From Streptococcus mitis (GTDB lineage Bacteria; Bacillota; Bacilli; Lactobacillales; Streptococcaceae), in assembly GCF_023109105.1 (NCBI RefSeq), contig NZ_JALDTZ010000007.1, positions 28,447 through 92,446 of the forward strand: a stretch of DNA of 64,000 nucleotides, in the 5' to 3' direction. Positions 47,924-56,510 of this stretch are shown piece by piece. How positions within the stretch are numbered: the first letter of the stretch is position 1; each line of letters begins with the position of its first letter. The notes below the pieces were generated by a model, which worked only from the letters and a program-made list of their open reading frames with translations, did no database searches and had not been told where the DNA came from. The translations under genes were made by a program, and so were the position numbers.

Positions 47924-48781
47924 ATGAAATACCCAAAAATTGATTTAAAAACCATTCGTCTGCAGGCCAGACAATTTCAGGCTGAAAATCCCCGCCTCTT
48001 TCTCGTCTATCTCTTACCTAGCATGCTGGTCATCTTGTCTGGCTTCCTCAATCCCTTAGAGCGCATCAACGAGTCTATTTTAGAACAATCCTTTTTAAGC
48101 GTGTTTGGCCATGTATTCCAAGCCTACCTCTTTCCTCTATTAGTCTCCTTTCTCGGGACCATACTTCTAACCAGTTCAGTCTATACAACACTGAAACTCA
48201 TCAAGAATTCCGATACAGAACTATCTGTCAAAAATAGTCTTACTCTCTTTAACGAAGAGCACTTTTCACAAACCTTTTTGACTCTTCTTCTCAAACGTCT
48301 CTATCTCTTCTTATGGAGCATTCCTAGTTTGCTTGGAATTTACTTCCTTTTTTACAGTAGCTTTTTAGCAAAGAAATTCGTTGCTCTTCATCCTGAGTTT
48401 CCTAATCTGGATCTCACGTCAATTGAAACCGAGCGTTTCCTCTTGACCTTTGGTCTTTACTTTCTAGCAAGTATCCTCTTGATGATTGTCGGAAATAGTC
48501 TCTATATTCCACAATACTATGCCTATTCGCAGGTAGAATTTCTCCTCTGTGACACCCTAGACTTGGGACAAGCCAAACCAGGACAAATCCTTAAAACCAG
48601 CCGTTTCCTGATGAAAGGTTACAAATTTCAGCGCTTTGTTCTAGACTTACAACTCCTTCCTTGGTACTTCCTTAATTGGATTACTTTTGGAATTGCTAGT
48701 TTCTCACTCCTACCCTACATTCAAATCAATAAAATAATTTTTTACCGAGCAGTATTGGCTCGAAAACGTCCAAAAGCTTGA
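47924..48781 (+). CDS. DUF975 family integral membrane protein
   Basis: A 285-residue membrane protein with about five or six helices, starting MKYPKIDLKTIRLQARQF. DUF975 proteins are common in streptococci and have no firm function. ATG 47924 is chosen over the open frame from 47792, which crosses tgt's start and the promoter. Only GAGAG separates the -10 from the ATG, so translation may be leaderless. It is the only rightward gene between spuA and the tRNA-Leu element outside IS and toxin genes. Confidence 0.82.
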   Translation: MKYPKIDLKTIRLQARQFQAENPRLFLVYLLPSMLVILSGFLNPLERINESILEQSFLSVFGHVFQAYLFPLLVSFLGTILLTSSVYTTLKLIKNSDTELSVKNSLTLFNEEHFSQTFLTLLLKRLYLFLWSIPSLLGIYFLFYSSFLAKKFVALHPEFPNLDLTSIETERFLLTFGLYFLASILLMIVGNSLYIPQYYAYSQVEFLLCDTLDLGQAKPGQILKTSRFLMKGYKFQRFVLDLQLLPWYFLNWITFGIASFSLLPYIQINKIIFYRAVLARKRPKA

Positions 48782-48808
48782 AGGTGACCCCTCAAGCTTT
48801 TTTCTATT
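48770..48808. terminator. Bidirectional terminator between DUF975 and pcp
   Basis: AAAAGCTTGA and TCAAGCTTTTTT form a stem that overlaps the end of the DUF975 gene and can end both convergent transcripts. Confidence 0.78.
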
Positions 48809-49451
48809 AATGAGTTTCTCCACCTACCAACTTGAGATCCTGATCTCCATGTTCTATAATGGCGCCGATTGCCGCTTCTATCCCTCGCCTAATATCCACT
48901 AAACTCATAGCTGGAGTAGTCGGTCGATTCACCACCTGTTCCATCATATAAGGAATATGCATAAAACCTGCCTTAACCTGTGGAAATTTCTTTTCTACCA
49001 AATAGAGAGCCTGATACATCAAATGATTGCAGACAAAAGTCCCTGCAGTATTGGAAACAGAGGCCGGCAAGCCCTCTTTTTTTATAGCTTGAACCATCGC
49101 TTTAATCGGCAAACTGCTAAAATAGGCCGGAGCACCATCTGCTCGAATGGGAAGGTCAATCGGTTGATTCCCTTCGTTATCAGGAATGCGTGCATCGTCT
49201 TGATTAATGGCCACTCGTTCAGGTGTCAAGCTAGATCTTCCACCAGCTTGGCCGATACAAAGGACAAAGTCCGGTTGATAACGATTCATCTCTTCTTCCA
49301 ACACTTGGGCTGATTTGTGAAAGACTGTCGGCACCTCTAACCAACGGACCTCAGCACCATGGATTTCAGCTGGTAAACCTTTAACGGCCTCTAAAGCTGG
49401 ATTGACCTTTTCCCCTCCAAAGGGCTCAAAACCTGTCACTAATACTTTCAT
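48807..49451 (-). CDS. pcp: Pyrrolidone-carboxylate peptidase
   Basis: A cytosolic cysteine peptidase (C15) that removes N-terminal pyroglutamate from peptides. The 214 residues start [19 protein letters not shown]; catalytic residues are the Glu in TPERVAIN, the Cys in [15 protein letters not shown] and the His in GFMHIPYM. Full length with no oddities. Confidence 0.96.
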   Translation of the reverse strand: MKVLVTGFEPFGGEKVNPALEAVKGLPAEIHGAEVRWLEVPTVFHKSAQVLEEEMNRYQPDFVLCIGQAGGRSSLTPERVAINQDDARIPDNEGNQPIDLPIRADGAPAYFSSLPIKAMVQAIKKEGLPASVSNTAGTFVCNHLMYQALYLVEKKFPQVKAGFMHIPYMMEQVVNRPTTPAMSLVDIRRGIEAAIGAIIEHGDQDLKLVGGETH

Positions 49452-49563
49452 TTCTAACTCCTCAAAATCAATTTAATGAAACTCTTTTCTTAAAGACAAG
49501 TATAACATATTTCCCTTATTCTGGAGTGAAAAGGACTAGAGAGGATCAGACTGGCATTAAAGT

Positions 49564-49926
49564 TTATTTAAAGAGTAAAATACTAATCAAGGTCAAAATA
49601 GCTGGTCCACCTTGCTTCAAAATAATTTTCTTATCTGCTGTTAAAGAACCGTAAGTCGCCGCCCCAATCACAAATAAGACAAAAATAGTCACAATTTCTA
49701 AATTCTGTGAGAAATAAATTCCATACAAGAGAAAAACTCCGAGCAGAGCATTATAAATCCCTTGATTTTTAAACAATGAGCTTACTGACGGACGAGCCAG
49801 TTCTTCCTTGTCCATGTTAAAGACACGACCAGTTGCATCTGATTGCGTTGCAATACTTTCCAAATAAAAAATGTAAAAATGCTCCAAAGCAACAATCGTT
49901 GCTAAAATAATTGTAATAACTGACAT
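49564..49926 (-). CDS. DUF1304 family membrane protein
   Basis: A 120-residue protein with four predicted membrane helices, starting MSVITIILATIVALEHFYIF. DUF1304 has no established function. It starts 10 bp after a MarR gene, so it is the likely regulated partner, perhaps in stress or small-molecule tolerance (inference). Confidence 0.82.
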   Translation of the reverse strand: MSVITIILATIVALEHFYIFYLESIATQSDATGRVFNMDKEELARPSVSSLFKNQGIYNALLGVFLLYGIYFSQNLEIVTIFVLFVIGAATYGSLTADKKIILKQGGPAILTLISILLFK

Positions 49927-49936
49927 CTATTTTTCC

Positions 49937-50362
49937 TTAAATTTCTATATTTTCAATACCCAAAACCAATTTATCTAATAAACAGCTGAGTTCTGTTCTC
50001 TCAGACTCTGTTAAGATACTTTCCATCGCTTTCTTAACCCTGATGTGCTGCAGCGGGGGACTCATCACTAACTGCTCCTTGGCGTACTTCGTAGCCTCTA
50101 CCAACACTTCCCGCTGATTTTCAGGATTGCGATGACGCTCCACCAAACCTTCCGTTTCCAAAATCTTGAAATGTCGTGTCAAGGCAGCCTGATCAATCTT
50201 CAAACGCTCCTGAACCGCTATTTGATTACAAGGGGAATGCTTCAGCAAAAACAGTAAAATCTGATACCGTGTCAAACTAATTCCAAGTCTTTTTTCAAAT
50301 AATTGCGTACTCGCTTGCTCAGACAAGCGGAGTTGATAAAGTAAATCTTGAATCTCTAACAT
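49937..50362 (-). CDS. MarR-family regulator
   Basis: A 141-residue winged-helix protein: the recognition region is AVQERLKIDQAALTRHFKIL and the wing HRNPENQREVLVEAT. A perfect 12-bp inverted repeat lies in its leader, pointing to autorepression. Operon with the DUF1304 gene. Distinct from the MarR gene at 23.5 kb in sequence and operator. Confidence 0.9.
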   Translation of the reverse strand: MLEIQDLLYQLRLSEQASTQLFEKRLGISLTRYQILLFLLKHSPCNQIAVQERLKIDQAALTRHFKILETEGLVERHRNPENQREVLVEATKYAKEQLVMSPPLQHIRVKKAMESILTESERTELSCLLDKLVLGIENIEI

Positions 50363-50378
50363 TTCTTTCTCCTTTCGA

Positions 50379-50433
50379 TTGATTTATCAATAGTTGATAA
50401 ATCAATTATATTATAAAGTAAAATAGATTGCAA
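50379..50433 (-). promoter_or_regulatory. marR/DUF1304 promoter and perfect operator
   Basis: TTGCAA (50428-50433), 17 bp, TATAAT (50405-50410) on the minus strand. Overlapping the -10 by one base is TTGATTTATCAA-CTA-TTGATAAATCAA (50379-50405), a perfect 12-bp inverted repeat across the transcription start. Confidence 0.85.
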
Positions 50434-50455
50434 GAATGTTGCTTAAGGCATTATA

Positions 50456-50560
50456 ATACTCTTCAAAAATCTCTTCAAACCACGTCAGCTTCTCCTTGCC
50501 GTACTCAAGTACAGCCTGCGGCTCGCTTCCTAGTTTGCTCTTTGATTTTCATTGAGTATA
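50456..50560 (-). repeat. BOX element, A-C type
   Basis: On the minus strand it begins TATACTCAATGAAAATCAAAG and ends TTTTGAAGAGTAT; boxB is absent. It lies 23 bp from the marR -35. Confidence 0.9.
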
Positions 50561-50609
50561 AAGTAGTCAAGGCTAGGGATTGAAAGATGATATTTTCCTT
50601 AGACGAGCA

Positions 50610-50664
50610 TGGTAACTATAAAGCGAGGCTAGGATTTTTTGTCCCAGCCTCTATTTCTTCTAAA
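50610..50664 (-). terminator. Terminator-like hairpin after the DUF2262-like gene
   Basis: GAGGCTGGGAC and a CCTAGCCTC partner around an AAAAAAT loop, the common streptococcal type. Confidence 0.55.
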
Positions 50665-50684
50665 ATCTATTGAGAGCCCAATTA

Positions 50685-51548
50685 CTAACCTACCAAGTCC
50701 GCTCTAAGGATTTCTCCCTCTTTATCAATGACAACTTCGATGGCATGGCCTGCAAAAATTTCTTCACGATCATCATAGTAGAGGGTCAATTCCCCGTCTT
50801 CATTGATCGATAGTTCACTCAAGTAAAGAGAGTTGGTAAAATACTCTTCTGTTAACTCCACATCATTTTCATCTGAATCAATCCAGTCTTGAGCTGTTTC
50901 CCACAGTTCTTTGACAATATAGTCTTTAATCCGAGTATCTTGAGCTTGGAAATTTCCGATAAATTTCTTTAAATCATCGAAAGAACTTGGAGGGAGACTT
51001 TCATCTGCACTCGCAGCAAAGATAGCATGAATCTTACCACCCTCATAAGTGATGAAGCCTTCAAACCAAGAATAGGCTCTATTTAAAGTGAATTCGCCAA
51101 TATCGTCTTGAATGATGACAGGTTTTTGATAGGCTTCAATCAAGGTCTCTAACCTAGAGTCTGACGATTGGTCATCTAGGTATTCCAGCAAGTGGTAGCA
51201 GTTATTAGCTACTTCTGACATATATGGCTCTAGCTCCATGAAGGGGCGTTTTTGACATTTGATACGATGAATCTTGTAGGGTTCAAAACTAAAGCCCCAC
51301 CTCTTTTCTTCAAATTCCTCAGGAGTCAAGATCCATTCCAAACGTCCCTCACGTTCAGAGAATTCCTGAGTTGCGACATTGACACTAGCTTTAAAATGAA
51401 CGGACGGCATTTTACAACCATCTTTTAAAGAAGCAGCCCCAGTTACATTTTGGAGTGTAAAAATCAAGAGCTCAACAATTTCTCCGCAAAATTCCTGCTC
51501 AAACTCATCTCTTGTTTTCTCAAATGGAGTTTTTAATCGTTTTGTCAT
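50685..51548 (-). CDS. DUF2262-like protein of unknown function
   Basis: A 287-residue acidic soluble protein. The C-terminal half (about 150-285, from IGEFTLNRAYSWFEGFI to the end HAIEVVIDKEGEILRADLVG) resembles DUF2262, a domain of unknown role found in Firmicutes. The N-terminal half has no clear match. No signal or membrane helix. It is monocistronic, between the BOX element and the LysM gene. Confidence 0.65.
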   Translation of the reverse strand: MTKRLKTPFEKTRDEFEQEFCGEIVELLIFTLQNVTGAASLKDGCKMPSVHFKASVNVATQEFSEREGRLEWILTPEEFEEKRWGFSFEPYKIHRIKCQKRPFMELEPYMSEVANNCYHLLEYLDDQSSDSRLETLIEAYQKPVIIQDDIGEFTLNRAYSWFEGFITYEGGKIHAIFAASADESLPPSSFDDLKKFIGNFQAQDTRIKDYIVKELWETAQDWIDSDENDVELTEEYFTNSLYLSELSINEDGELTLYYDDREEIFAGHAIEVVIDKEGEILRADLVG

Positions 51549-51654
51549 TCACTTCATCCTTTCTCCCTGCTTTTAATGCCTCCGTACCGTTACTTGTATA
51601 CGCTTACATTTTATCATGTTTTAGATTTTATTTCACTTATAAATGCTATTTTTA

Positions 51655-51698
51655 CAAAAAAAGAAGCAGAAACTAGATTAGTTTCAACTTCTCTTTAT
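51655..51698 (-). terminator. Terminator of the LysM protein gene
   Basis: AGAGAAGTTGAAACTA pairs with TAGTTTCTGCTTCTT and a T run on the minus strand. Confidence 0.78.
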
Positions 51699-51699
51699 A

Positions 51700-52818
51700 T
51701 TAGTTCATCGATACGTGAACATGGTCATAGTGATTTTCTGTAACGCTACCACGATCTGGCATTGGATTCCAAGTGTAGGCTGGTCCATATTTGCTATCGT
51801 ATGGTGCATAGAAACGTTGTTTCCAAATGATATAGCTAATGCCACGGCTAGCCATATTTTGGATAGCATAATCTGCAATTTGGTCTCCAAGAGCTGAGCC
51901 TTCTGGTACCATAAAGTCGATAGCCAAACCTTTTCCGTGATCCCCACTGTCTCCTGGACGGTAACCACTAAAGGATGTGATACCAAACAAGTTTGCAATT
52001 TCTTCTTTAAAGGCAGCTGTTTGTGGTTGTAGACCTGCATTTTCAGATTTCGCTACTGCCAGTCCAGCATAATCGGGCGCAGCTGGTGCAGCGTAAGTAG
52101 TTGAAACAGTTTTCGTCTCTTCTGGTTGATAAGTAGAAACTGTTGGTGTAGCTCCATTTGATGATGCTTCTTCTGAACTTGTTGCAGTTGTTTCGGTTGC
52201 TTTTTCTTCTACTGGAGTTGTAGTTTCTTCCACTGCTGATTCAGCCTTCTCAGATGGAGTCGTTGTCTGAGGTGCTGCTTCTTCAACTGAACTAGTTGTT
52301 CCAGTTGTTCGCTCCTCTGGATTAGAAGAGTCTGTAGATGGTGCCACTTCTTTTGTGCTTGTAGTCTCTACCACTTTCGGCGCTTCTGTAATTGGTTGAG
52401 AAAGATCTTCAACCTGTACAGTTTGATCATCTACAGTGACTTGGTTGGTTGTCAAATCTGCTGTGGCAGTTGTTCCTTCGCCACCTTGGACTGCGTCAGG
52501 GGTTTGAATTTCAACCTCTGTCACTTCTTTCTTTTCATTGACAGTTGTTGTAAGGACTGTCTCAGGGAAAATCAGATCAATATTGCTGATCTTGTTCAAG
52601 TTAGCAAGAACGGTCACATCCACTCCCAAAGCTTCGGCAATGGTACTTAGAGTATCTCCATACTGAATCGTATAGCTTGTTTTATTCTCATTCTTAGTAA
52701 CATCGTTTTGGATTTGCTCAACACTACGTGCAGTCCAAAGAACTTCTTCTGCTTGAGTTGCCAATACAGGGGTAAAGGACAAGGCTACTGTTGAGGCTAA
52801 TAATATTCTTTTCTTCAT
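51700..52818 (-). CDS. Secreted LysM wall protein with DD-peptidase-like domain
   Basis: A 372-residue exported protein. After the signal peptide (LASTVALSFTPVLATQAEE) comes one LysM peptidoglycan-binding domain (about 50-92, YTIQYGDTLSTIAEALG). A Thr/Glu-rich linker (about 100-245) follows. The C-terminal domain (about 250-372) has GDHGKGLAIDFMVPEG and ENHYDHVHVS, a Hedgehog/DD-peptidase-like metal site pattern seen in streptococcal wall proteins. It probably acts on or binds peptidoglycan. A WalR-type box upstream fits the pneumococcal homologue, which I recall as a WalRK target. Confidence 0.88.
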   Translation of the reverse strand: MKKRILLASTVALSFTPVLATQAEEVLWTARSVEQIQNDVTKNENKTSYTIQYGDTLSTIAEALGVDVTVLANLNKISNIDLIFPETVLTTTVNEKKEVTEVEIQTPDAVQGGEGTTATADLTTNQVTVDDQTVQVEDLSQPITEAPKVVETTSTKEVAPSTDSSNPEERTTGTTSSVEEAAPQTTTPSEKAESAVEETTTPVEEKATETTATSSEEASSNGATPTVSTYQPEETKTVSTTYAAPAAPDYAGLAVAKSENAGLQPQTAAFKEEIANLFGITSFSGYRPGDSGDHGKGLAIDFMVPEGSALGDQIADYAIQNMASRGISYIIWKQRFYAPYDSKYGPAYTWNPMPDRGSVTENHYDHVHVSMN

Positions 52819-52851
52819 TCTTTCAAATTCCTTTCAAATGAGTACCTGTTT

Positions 52852-52857
52852 ATCATA
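52852..52857 (-). promoter_or_regulatory. -10 of the LysM gene
   Basis: TGT-TATGAT, an extended -10, 33 bp before the ATG. The -35 region falls in the T run of the upstream terminator. Confidence 0.5.
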
Positions 52858-52864
52858 ACACAAA

Positions 52865-52895
52865 AAAAGCAGAAAAAAAGCCCTTTTAGGGCTAT
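52865..52895 (-). terminator. Terminator of the HAD hydrolase gene
   Basis: AGCCCTAAAAGGGCT followed by TTTTTTTC on the minus strand. Confidence 0.8.
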
Positions 52896-52905
52896 TTAAC
52901 AGAAC

Positions 52906-52922
52906 TGTACATTCATTGTAAT
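52906..52922 (+). promoter_or_regulatory. WalR (VicR)-type box upstream of the LysM gene
   Basis: TGTACA-TTCAT-TGTAAT fits the WalR direct repeat TGTNAN-N5-TGTNAN. It lies about 50 bp upstream of the -10, on the opposite strand to the gene. Confidence 0.5.
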
Positions 52923-52992
52923 AAATCACATTACTTGAAATAGTTTGTTTGTATTTTGTTACAAAACTGACATATTCTTCTTAAAAAAAGCT

Positions 52993-53607
52993 CTAGAAGG
53001 AAAGTGAGCTAATATCTTCTAAATGCTCTATCTGTTGATTACAAGCTTTAGGTGAGGCAAGAAAATTGATACTCTGAATACCACTATTTTGGGCAAATTC
53101 TATATCCAAAGTCCGATCCCCGATATAATAAGTTTGCTGAGGATCTAATCCATATTTATCTAGCAAATAGATTGCAGCTTCTGGACTAGGCTTACGTGCA
53201 AAGCCACTTTGATTGGTTAAAATCTCTGTAAAATAGTGGGCCAAACCCAAATTCTCCAAAATGGTAAAAGCATTGTCACCTTTGTGGGTGTAGACAAATT
53301 GCTGAATTCCTTGCTTGTCCGCCCAGGCTAAAACTTCACGCGCACCCGGCATCAAGACAACCTGAGCATTCTTTTCAGCCAAACTCTGAGCACGAACTTG
53401 ATTGAGCCTATCAGCATCCAAGCCTCTTTCTTCTCCCACCTTCTCCAACAGATCTTGAACGGAAGTTTGTAGAATAAAGGCACGAACCTCAGTCTTATCA
53501 TAAGGAATGTCAAACTGAGCAAAGGTCTCTTCGATTCCTGCTAAAATAGCCTCATAAGAATCCAATAAAGTTCCATCTAAATCCCAAATAAATCCAATCT
53601 TCTTCAT
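52993..53607 (-). CDS. HAD-family phosphatase, phosphoglycolate phosphatase-like
   Basis: A 204-residue haloacid dehalogenase-type hydrolase: nucleophile Asp in WDLDGTLLDS, motif II in VYTHKG, motif III Lys in NQSGFARKPSPEA and motif IV YYIGDRTLDIEFA. The alpha-helical cap makes it PGP/beta-PGM-like. It probably removes phosphate from a small sugar or nucleotide phosphate. It begins four bases after the MATE gene. Confidence 0.88.
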   Translation of the reverse strand: MKKIGFIWDLDGTLLDSYEAILAGIEETFAQFDIPYDKTEVRAFILQTSVQDLLEKVGEERGLDADRLNQVRAQSLAEKNAQVVLMPGAREVLAWADKQGIQQFVYTHKGDNAFTILENLGLAHYFTEILTNQSGFARKPSPEAAIYLLDKYGLDPQQTYYIGDRTLDIEFAQNSGIQSINFLASPKACNQQIEHLEDISSLSF

Positions 53608-53610
53608 ATT

Positions 53611-54891
53611 TCATCCTTTCAAAGAGATATATTGCTTATAACGATAACGTAGGAAAATCCAGCGAAAACCATTATCCAAAAGAGTTCCTGCCCATACACC
53701 AGGCAAGCCCCAACCAAGAACAATTCCCATCAGGTAGCCTGTTCCAATACGGATGCACCACATCCCAATACTTGTTGCATAAAAGGGAAGTCTGGCATTG
53801 CCCAGGCCTTGCCCGACAGCTGTATAAATGACTGTCCCTGTCGTCATAGGAGTTCCTAATAGAGAGAAAAGAGTCACTAAAACACTGGCTTTGATAGCCA
53901 CAGGATCGCTGGTGTAGAGATAGCTCAATGGTGTTCCAAGAGCATAGATACTAAGAGTTAAGGGCAACATAAGAAGGAGAGAAAGCCAAAAAGTTTGCTT
54001 ACTTAAGTTATCCACCCTCTCCCAATCATTCTCTCCAACTGCTCGAGCCACCTGCATGACTGTTGCTGTAGCAACGCCAAAGGCAGGCATATAGTTAAAC
54101 TGTGTCAAAACTTCACCGATAGCATTACCAGCGACGGCCTCAGTTCCGAAGGAAACAACCAAGGCAATAATAACTACATCACCAGCCCTCATCATGAGAC
54201 GTTCTCCCGCTGCAGGTAAAGCCAGGGTCAGCAAGTCTTTGTCCAAACCCAACCTTGGTCTCGTATATGGAAGTTTTAATTGCGACCACAGAATTACAAC
54301 CCCGACAAAACGAGACAAAATAGTCCCCCAAGCTACACCAGCTATCCCCATATCAAGGATAAAAATGGCGACACTTGAAAAAAGGATATTTAAAGCATTG
54401 GATAAAAAACTAACATAAAGCGGAAGTCGAGGGTTGTGGGTAGTCCGAATCAAAGCACCCAAACTAGTCATCAAGCCCAAGAGAACAATTGAACCACCCA
54501 CCAATGATAAGTAAAGTCCACCGCTCTCAGCAACAAGAGCTTCTGTCCCCAAAAGACCAATCATCTCTTGACCTGCAAAGATGGACAAGCCCCCTAAAAC
54601 TAAGCTCAGTAGTAGGGTGATCTTAAGTGCTTCTGTCACATGGTAGGCTAGTTTAGACTGGTCCTTCTGTCCCACACTTTTTGAAATGACACTGGAAATA
54701 GCCGCTCCCAAGGCAATAAAAATAGCCTGATAAATGGTGATAATATTTCCAGCTACAGATACACCCGAAATGGCGATCAAACCCAGGTTAGCTACCAGAT
54801 AGCTATCTACCATCCCCATGAGCATCTGCAAGAAATTTTCACCCATTGCTGGCAGAGCAATATTGAGAATATCCTTATTTTTCTTAAACAA
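53611..54891 (-). CDS. MATE-family multidrug/cation antiporter
   Basis: A 426-residue exporter with twelve predicted helices in two related halves, starting MFKKNKDILNIALPAMGENF. DinF/NorM-like. Likely uses Na+ or H+ to expel organic cations. It is followed directly by the HAD gene in an operon, 60 bp after thrC. The natural substrate is unknown. Confidence 0.9.
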   Translation of the reverse strand: MFKKNKDILNIALPAMGENFLQMLMGMVDSYLVANLGLIAISGVSVAGNIITIYQAIFIALGAAISSVISKSVGQKDQSKLAYHVTEALKITLLLSLVLGGLSIFAGQEMIGLLGTEALVAESGGLYLSLVGGSIVLLGLMTSLGALIRTTHNPRLPLYVSFLSNALNILFSSVAIFILDMGIAGVAWGTILSRFVGVVILWSQLKLPYTRPRLGLDKDLLTLALPAAGERLMMRAGDVVIIALVVSFGTEAVAGNAIGEVLTQFNYMPAFGVATATVMQVARAVGENDWERVDNLSKQTFWLSLLLMLPLTLSIYALGTPLSYLYTSDPVAIKASVLVTLFSLLGTPMTTGTVIYTAVGQGLGNARLPFYATSIGMWCIRIGTGYLMGIVLGWGLPGVWAGTLLDNGFRWIFLRYRYKQYISLKG

Positions 54892-54951
54892 TCCTTCCTC
54901 CTGATGAAAAGAAACTCAGTTAGTTTCCCAACCGAGTTTACTTCCTCTCTT

Positions 54952-56436
54952 TTAAAGTCCTAGATAAGTTTCTACTGCAGTCTGCATGTCTGCTGCCGCA
55001 ACAGTTGTCTTGTGACGAACTGGAGCCGTTTCAAGGCCATCGACTGCTGGTGGCAGGGCAACACCTGAAATTTCACGCAACTGAGTCAAGGCTTCAAAGT
55101 CAGTCAAGCCTGATTTCCCTGTTACAGCTTCTACTGCAACTACTGGGAATTTATATGGACTAGCTGTTGAAGCAATCACAGTCTTAGTCACATCGCCTGT
55201 CGCCGCTTGGTATTTTTTATAAACTGCTGAGGCAACTGCTGTATGAGGATCCTCGATATAAGAATCTGACTCGTAAACACGCTTGATTTCTGCTGCTGTT
55301 TCTGCTTCAGTAGCATACTCAGCTGCAAATAGTTCAAGAATCTCTGCATCAAAATCAGTTAGTTCATATTGTCCTTGCGTGTTCAAGGCATTCATAAGTT
55401 CAGCTGTCTTAACCGCATCATTTCCCAAAAGATGGAAAATCAAGCGCTCCAAGTTTGAAGATACTAAGATATCCATAGATGGGCTAGTGGTTACCTTAAA
55501 CTCACGCTTCTTGTCATAGACATGTGTCTTGAAGAAGTCTGTCAAAACATTGTTGTCATTTGAAGCACAGATCAATTTACCAACTGGTAGACCGATTTGC
55601 TTCGCATAAAAGGCAGCCAAGATATTCCCAAAGTTTCCTGTCGGTACGGTGAAGTTGACCTTGTCACCAGCCACAATCTCACCAGTTTTAACAAGCTGAG
55701 CGTAAGCATACACATAATAAACAATCTGTGGTACCAAACGACCGATATTCATAGAGTTGGCTGATGAGAACTGGAGCTTGTTAGCTGCTAATTTTTCACG
55801 AAGGGCCACATCATTGAACATATGCTTAACGTTGGTTTGAGCATCGTCAAAGTTCCCATCAATAGCGATAACATGAGTGTTGTCCCCAGTTTGAGTGGTC
55901 ATTTGCAATTCTTGTACCTTGCTGACACCATCTTTTGGATAAAAGACGATAATTTCAGTTCCAGGAACATCCGCAAATCCTGCCATGGCAGCTTTTCCAG
56001 TGTCTCCAGATGTTGCTGTCAAGATGACAATCTTGTTTTCCAAGCCATGTTTCTTGGCAGCTGTTGTCATAAAGTATGGCAAGATAGACAAGGCCATATC
56101 CTTAAAGGCAATGGTTGAACCGTGGAAAAGTTCCAAGTTGTATTGGCCATCAAGTTTGACAAGAGGGGCAATGGCTGGTGTATCAAACTTGCTGTCATAG
56201 GCATTGGTGATACAGTAATCCAACTCTTCTGCTGTAAAGTCATCCAAGAAAGCTGACAAGACCAGCTTAGCCACTTCTTGGTAAGAAGCATCTTTTAATG
56301 TCTCAAAATCCAAATCTACCTTTGGATAGCTAACTGGAGTAAACAAGCCTCCGTCTGTTGCCAAGCCTTGCAAAATCGCTTGGCTGGCTGTTACTGTATT
56401 GTTCGCATCACGCGTTGATTGATAAACTAATGTCAT
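54952..56436 (-). CDS. thrC: Threonine synthase
   Basis: Makes threonine from O-phosphohomoserine with PLP. The 494 residues are of the long type. The PLP lysine is in FHGSTIAFKDMALSI, with ILTATSGDTGKAAM downstream, and ends VETYLGL. No T-box or attenuator leader is visible in the 74 bp before it. hom and thrB are not adjacent, as usual in streptococci. Confidence 0.96.
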   Translation of the reverse strand: MTLVYQSTRDANNTVTASQAILQGLATDGGLFTPVSYPKVDLDFETLKDASYQEVAKLVLSAFLDDFTAEELDYCITNAYDSKFDTPAIAPLVKLDGQYNLELFHGSTIAFKDMALSILPYFMTTAAKKHGLENKIVILTATSGDTGKAAMAGFADVPGTEIIVFYPKDGVSKVQELQMTTQTGDNTHVIAIDGNFDDAQTNVKHMFNDVALREKLAANKLQFSSANSMNIGRLVPQIVYYVYAYAQLVKTGEIVAGDKVNFTVPTGNFGNILAAFYAKQIGLPVGKLICASNDNNVLTDFFKTHVYDKKREFKVTTSPSMDILVSSNLERLIFHLLGNDAVKTAELMNALNTQGQYELTDFDAEILELFAAEYATEAETAAEIKRVYESDSYIEDPHTAVASAVYKKYQAATGDVTKTVIASTASPYKFPVVAVEAVTGKSGLTDFEALTQLREISGVALPPAVDGLETAPVRHKTTVAAADMQTAVETYLGL

Positions 56437-56510
56437 AATCTCTATCCTTTATCTATAGTCTCTTCCATTATATCATGATTTTTCAGAAAATTCTCGCTTT
56501 ATAAGAAAAA

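Noticed and set aside
56437-56510. T-box leaders for thrC or proS
   Set aside because: The thrC upstream gap is too short and has no specifier hairpin; proS is internal to an operon with a 12-bp gap.
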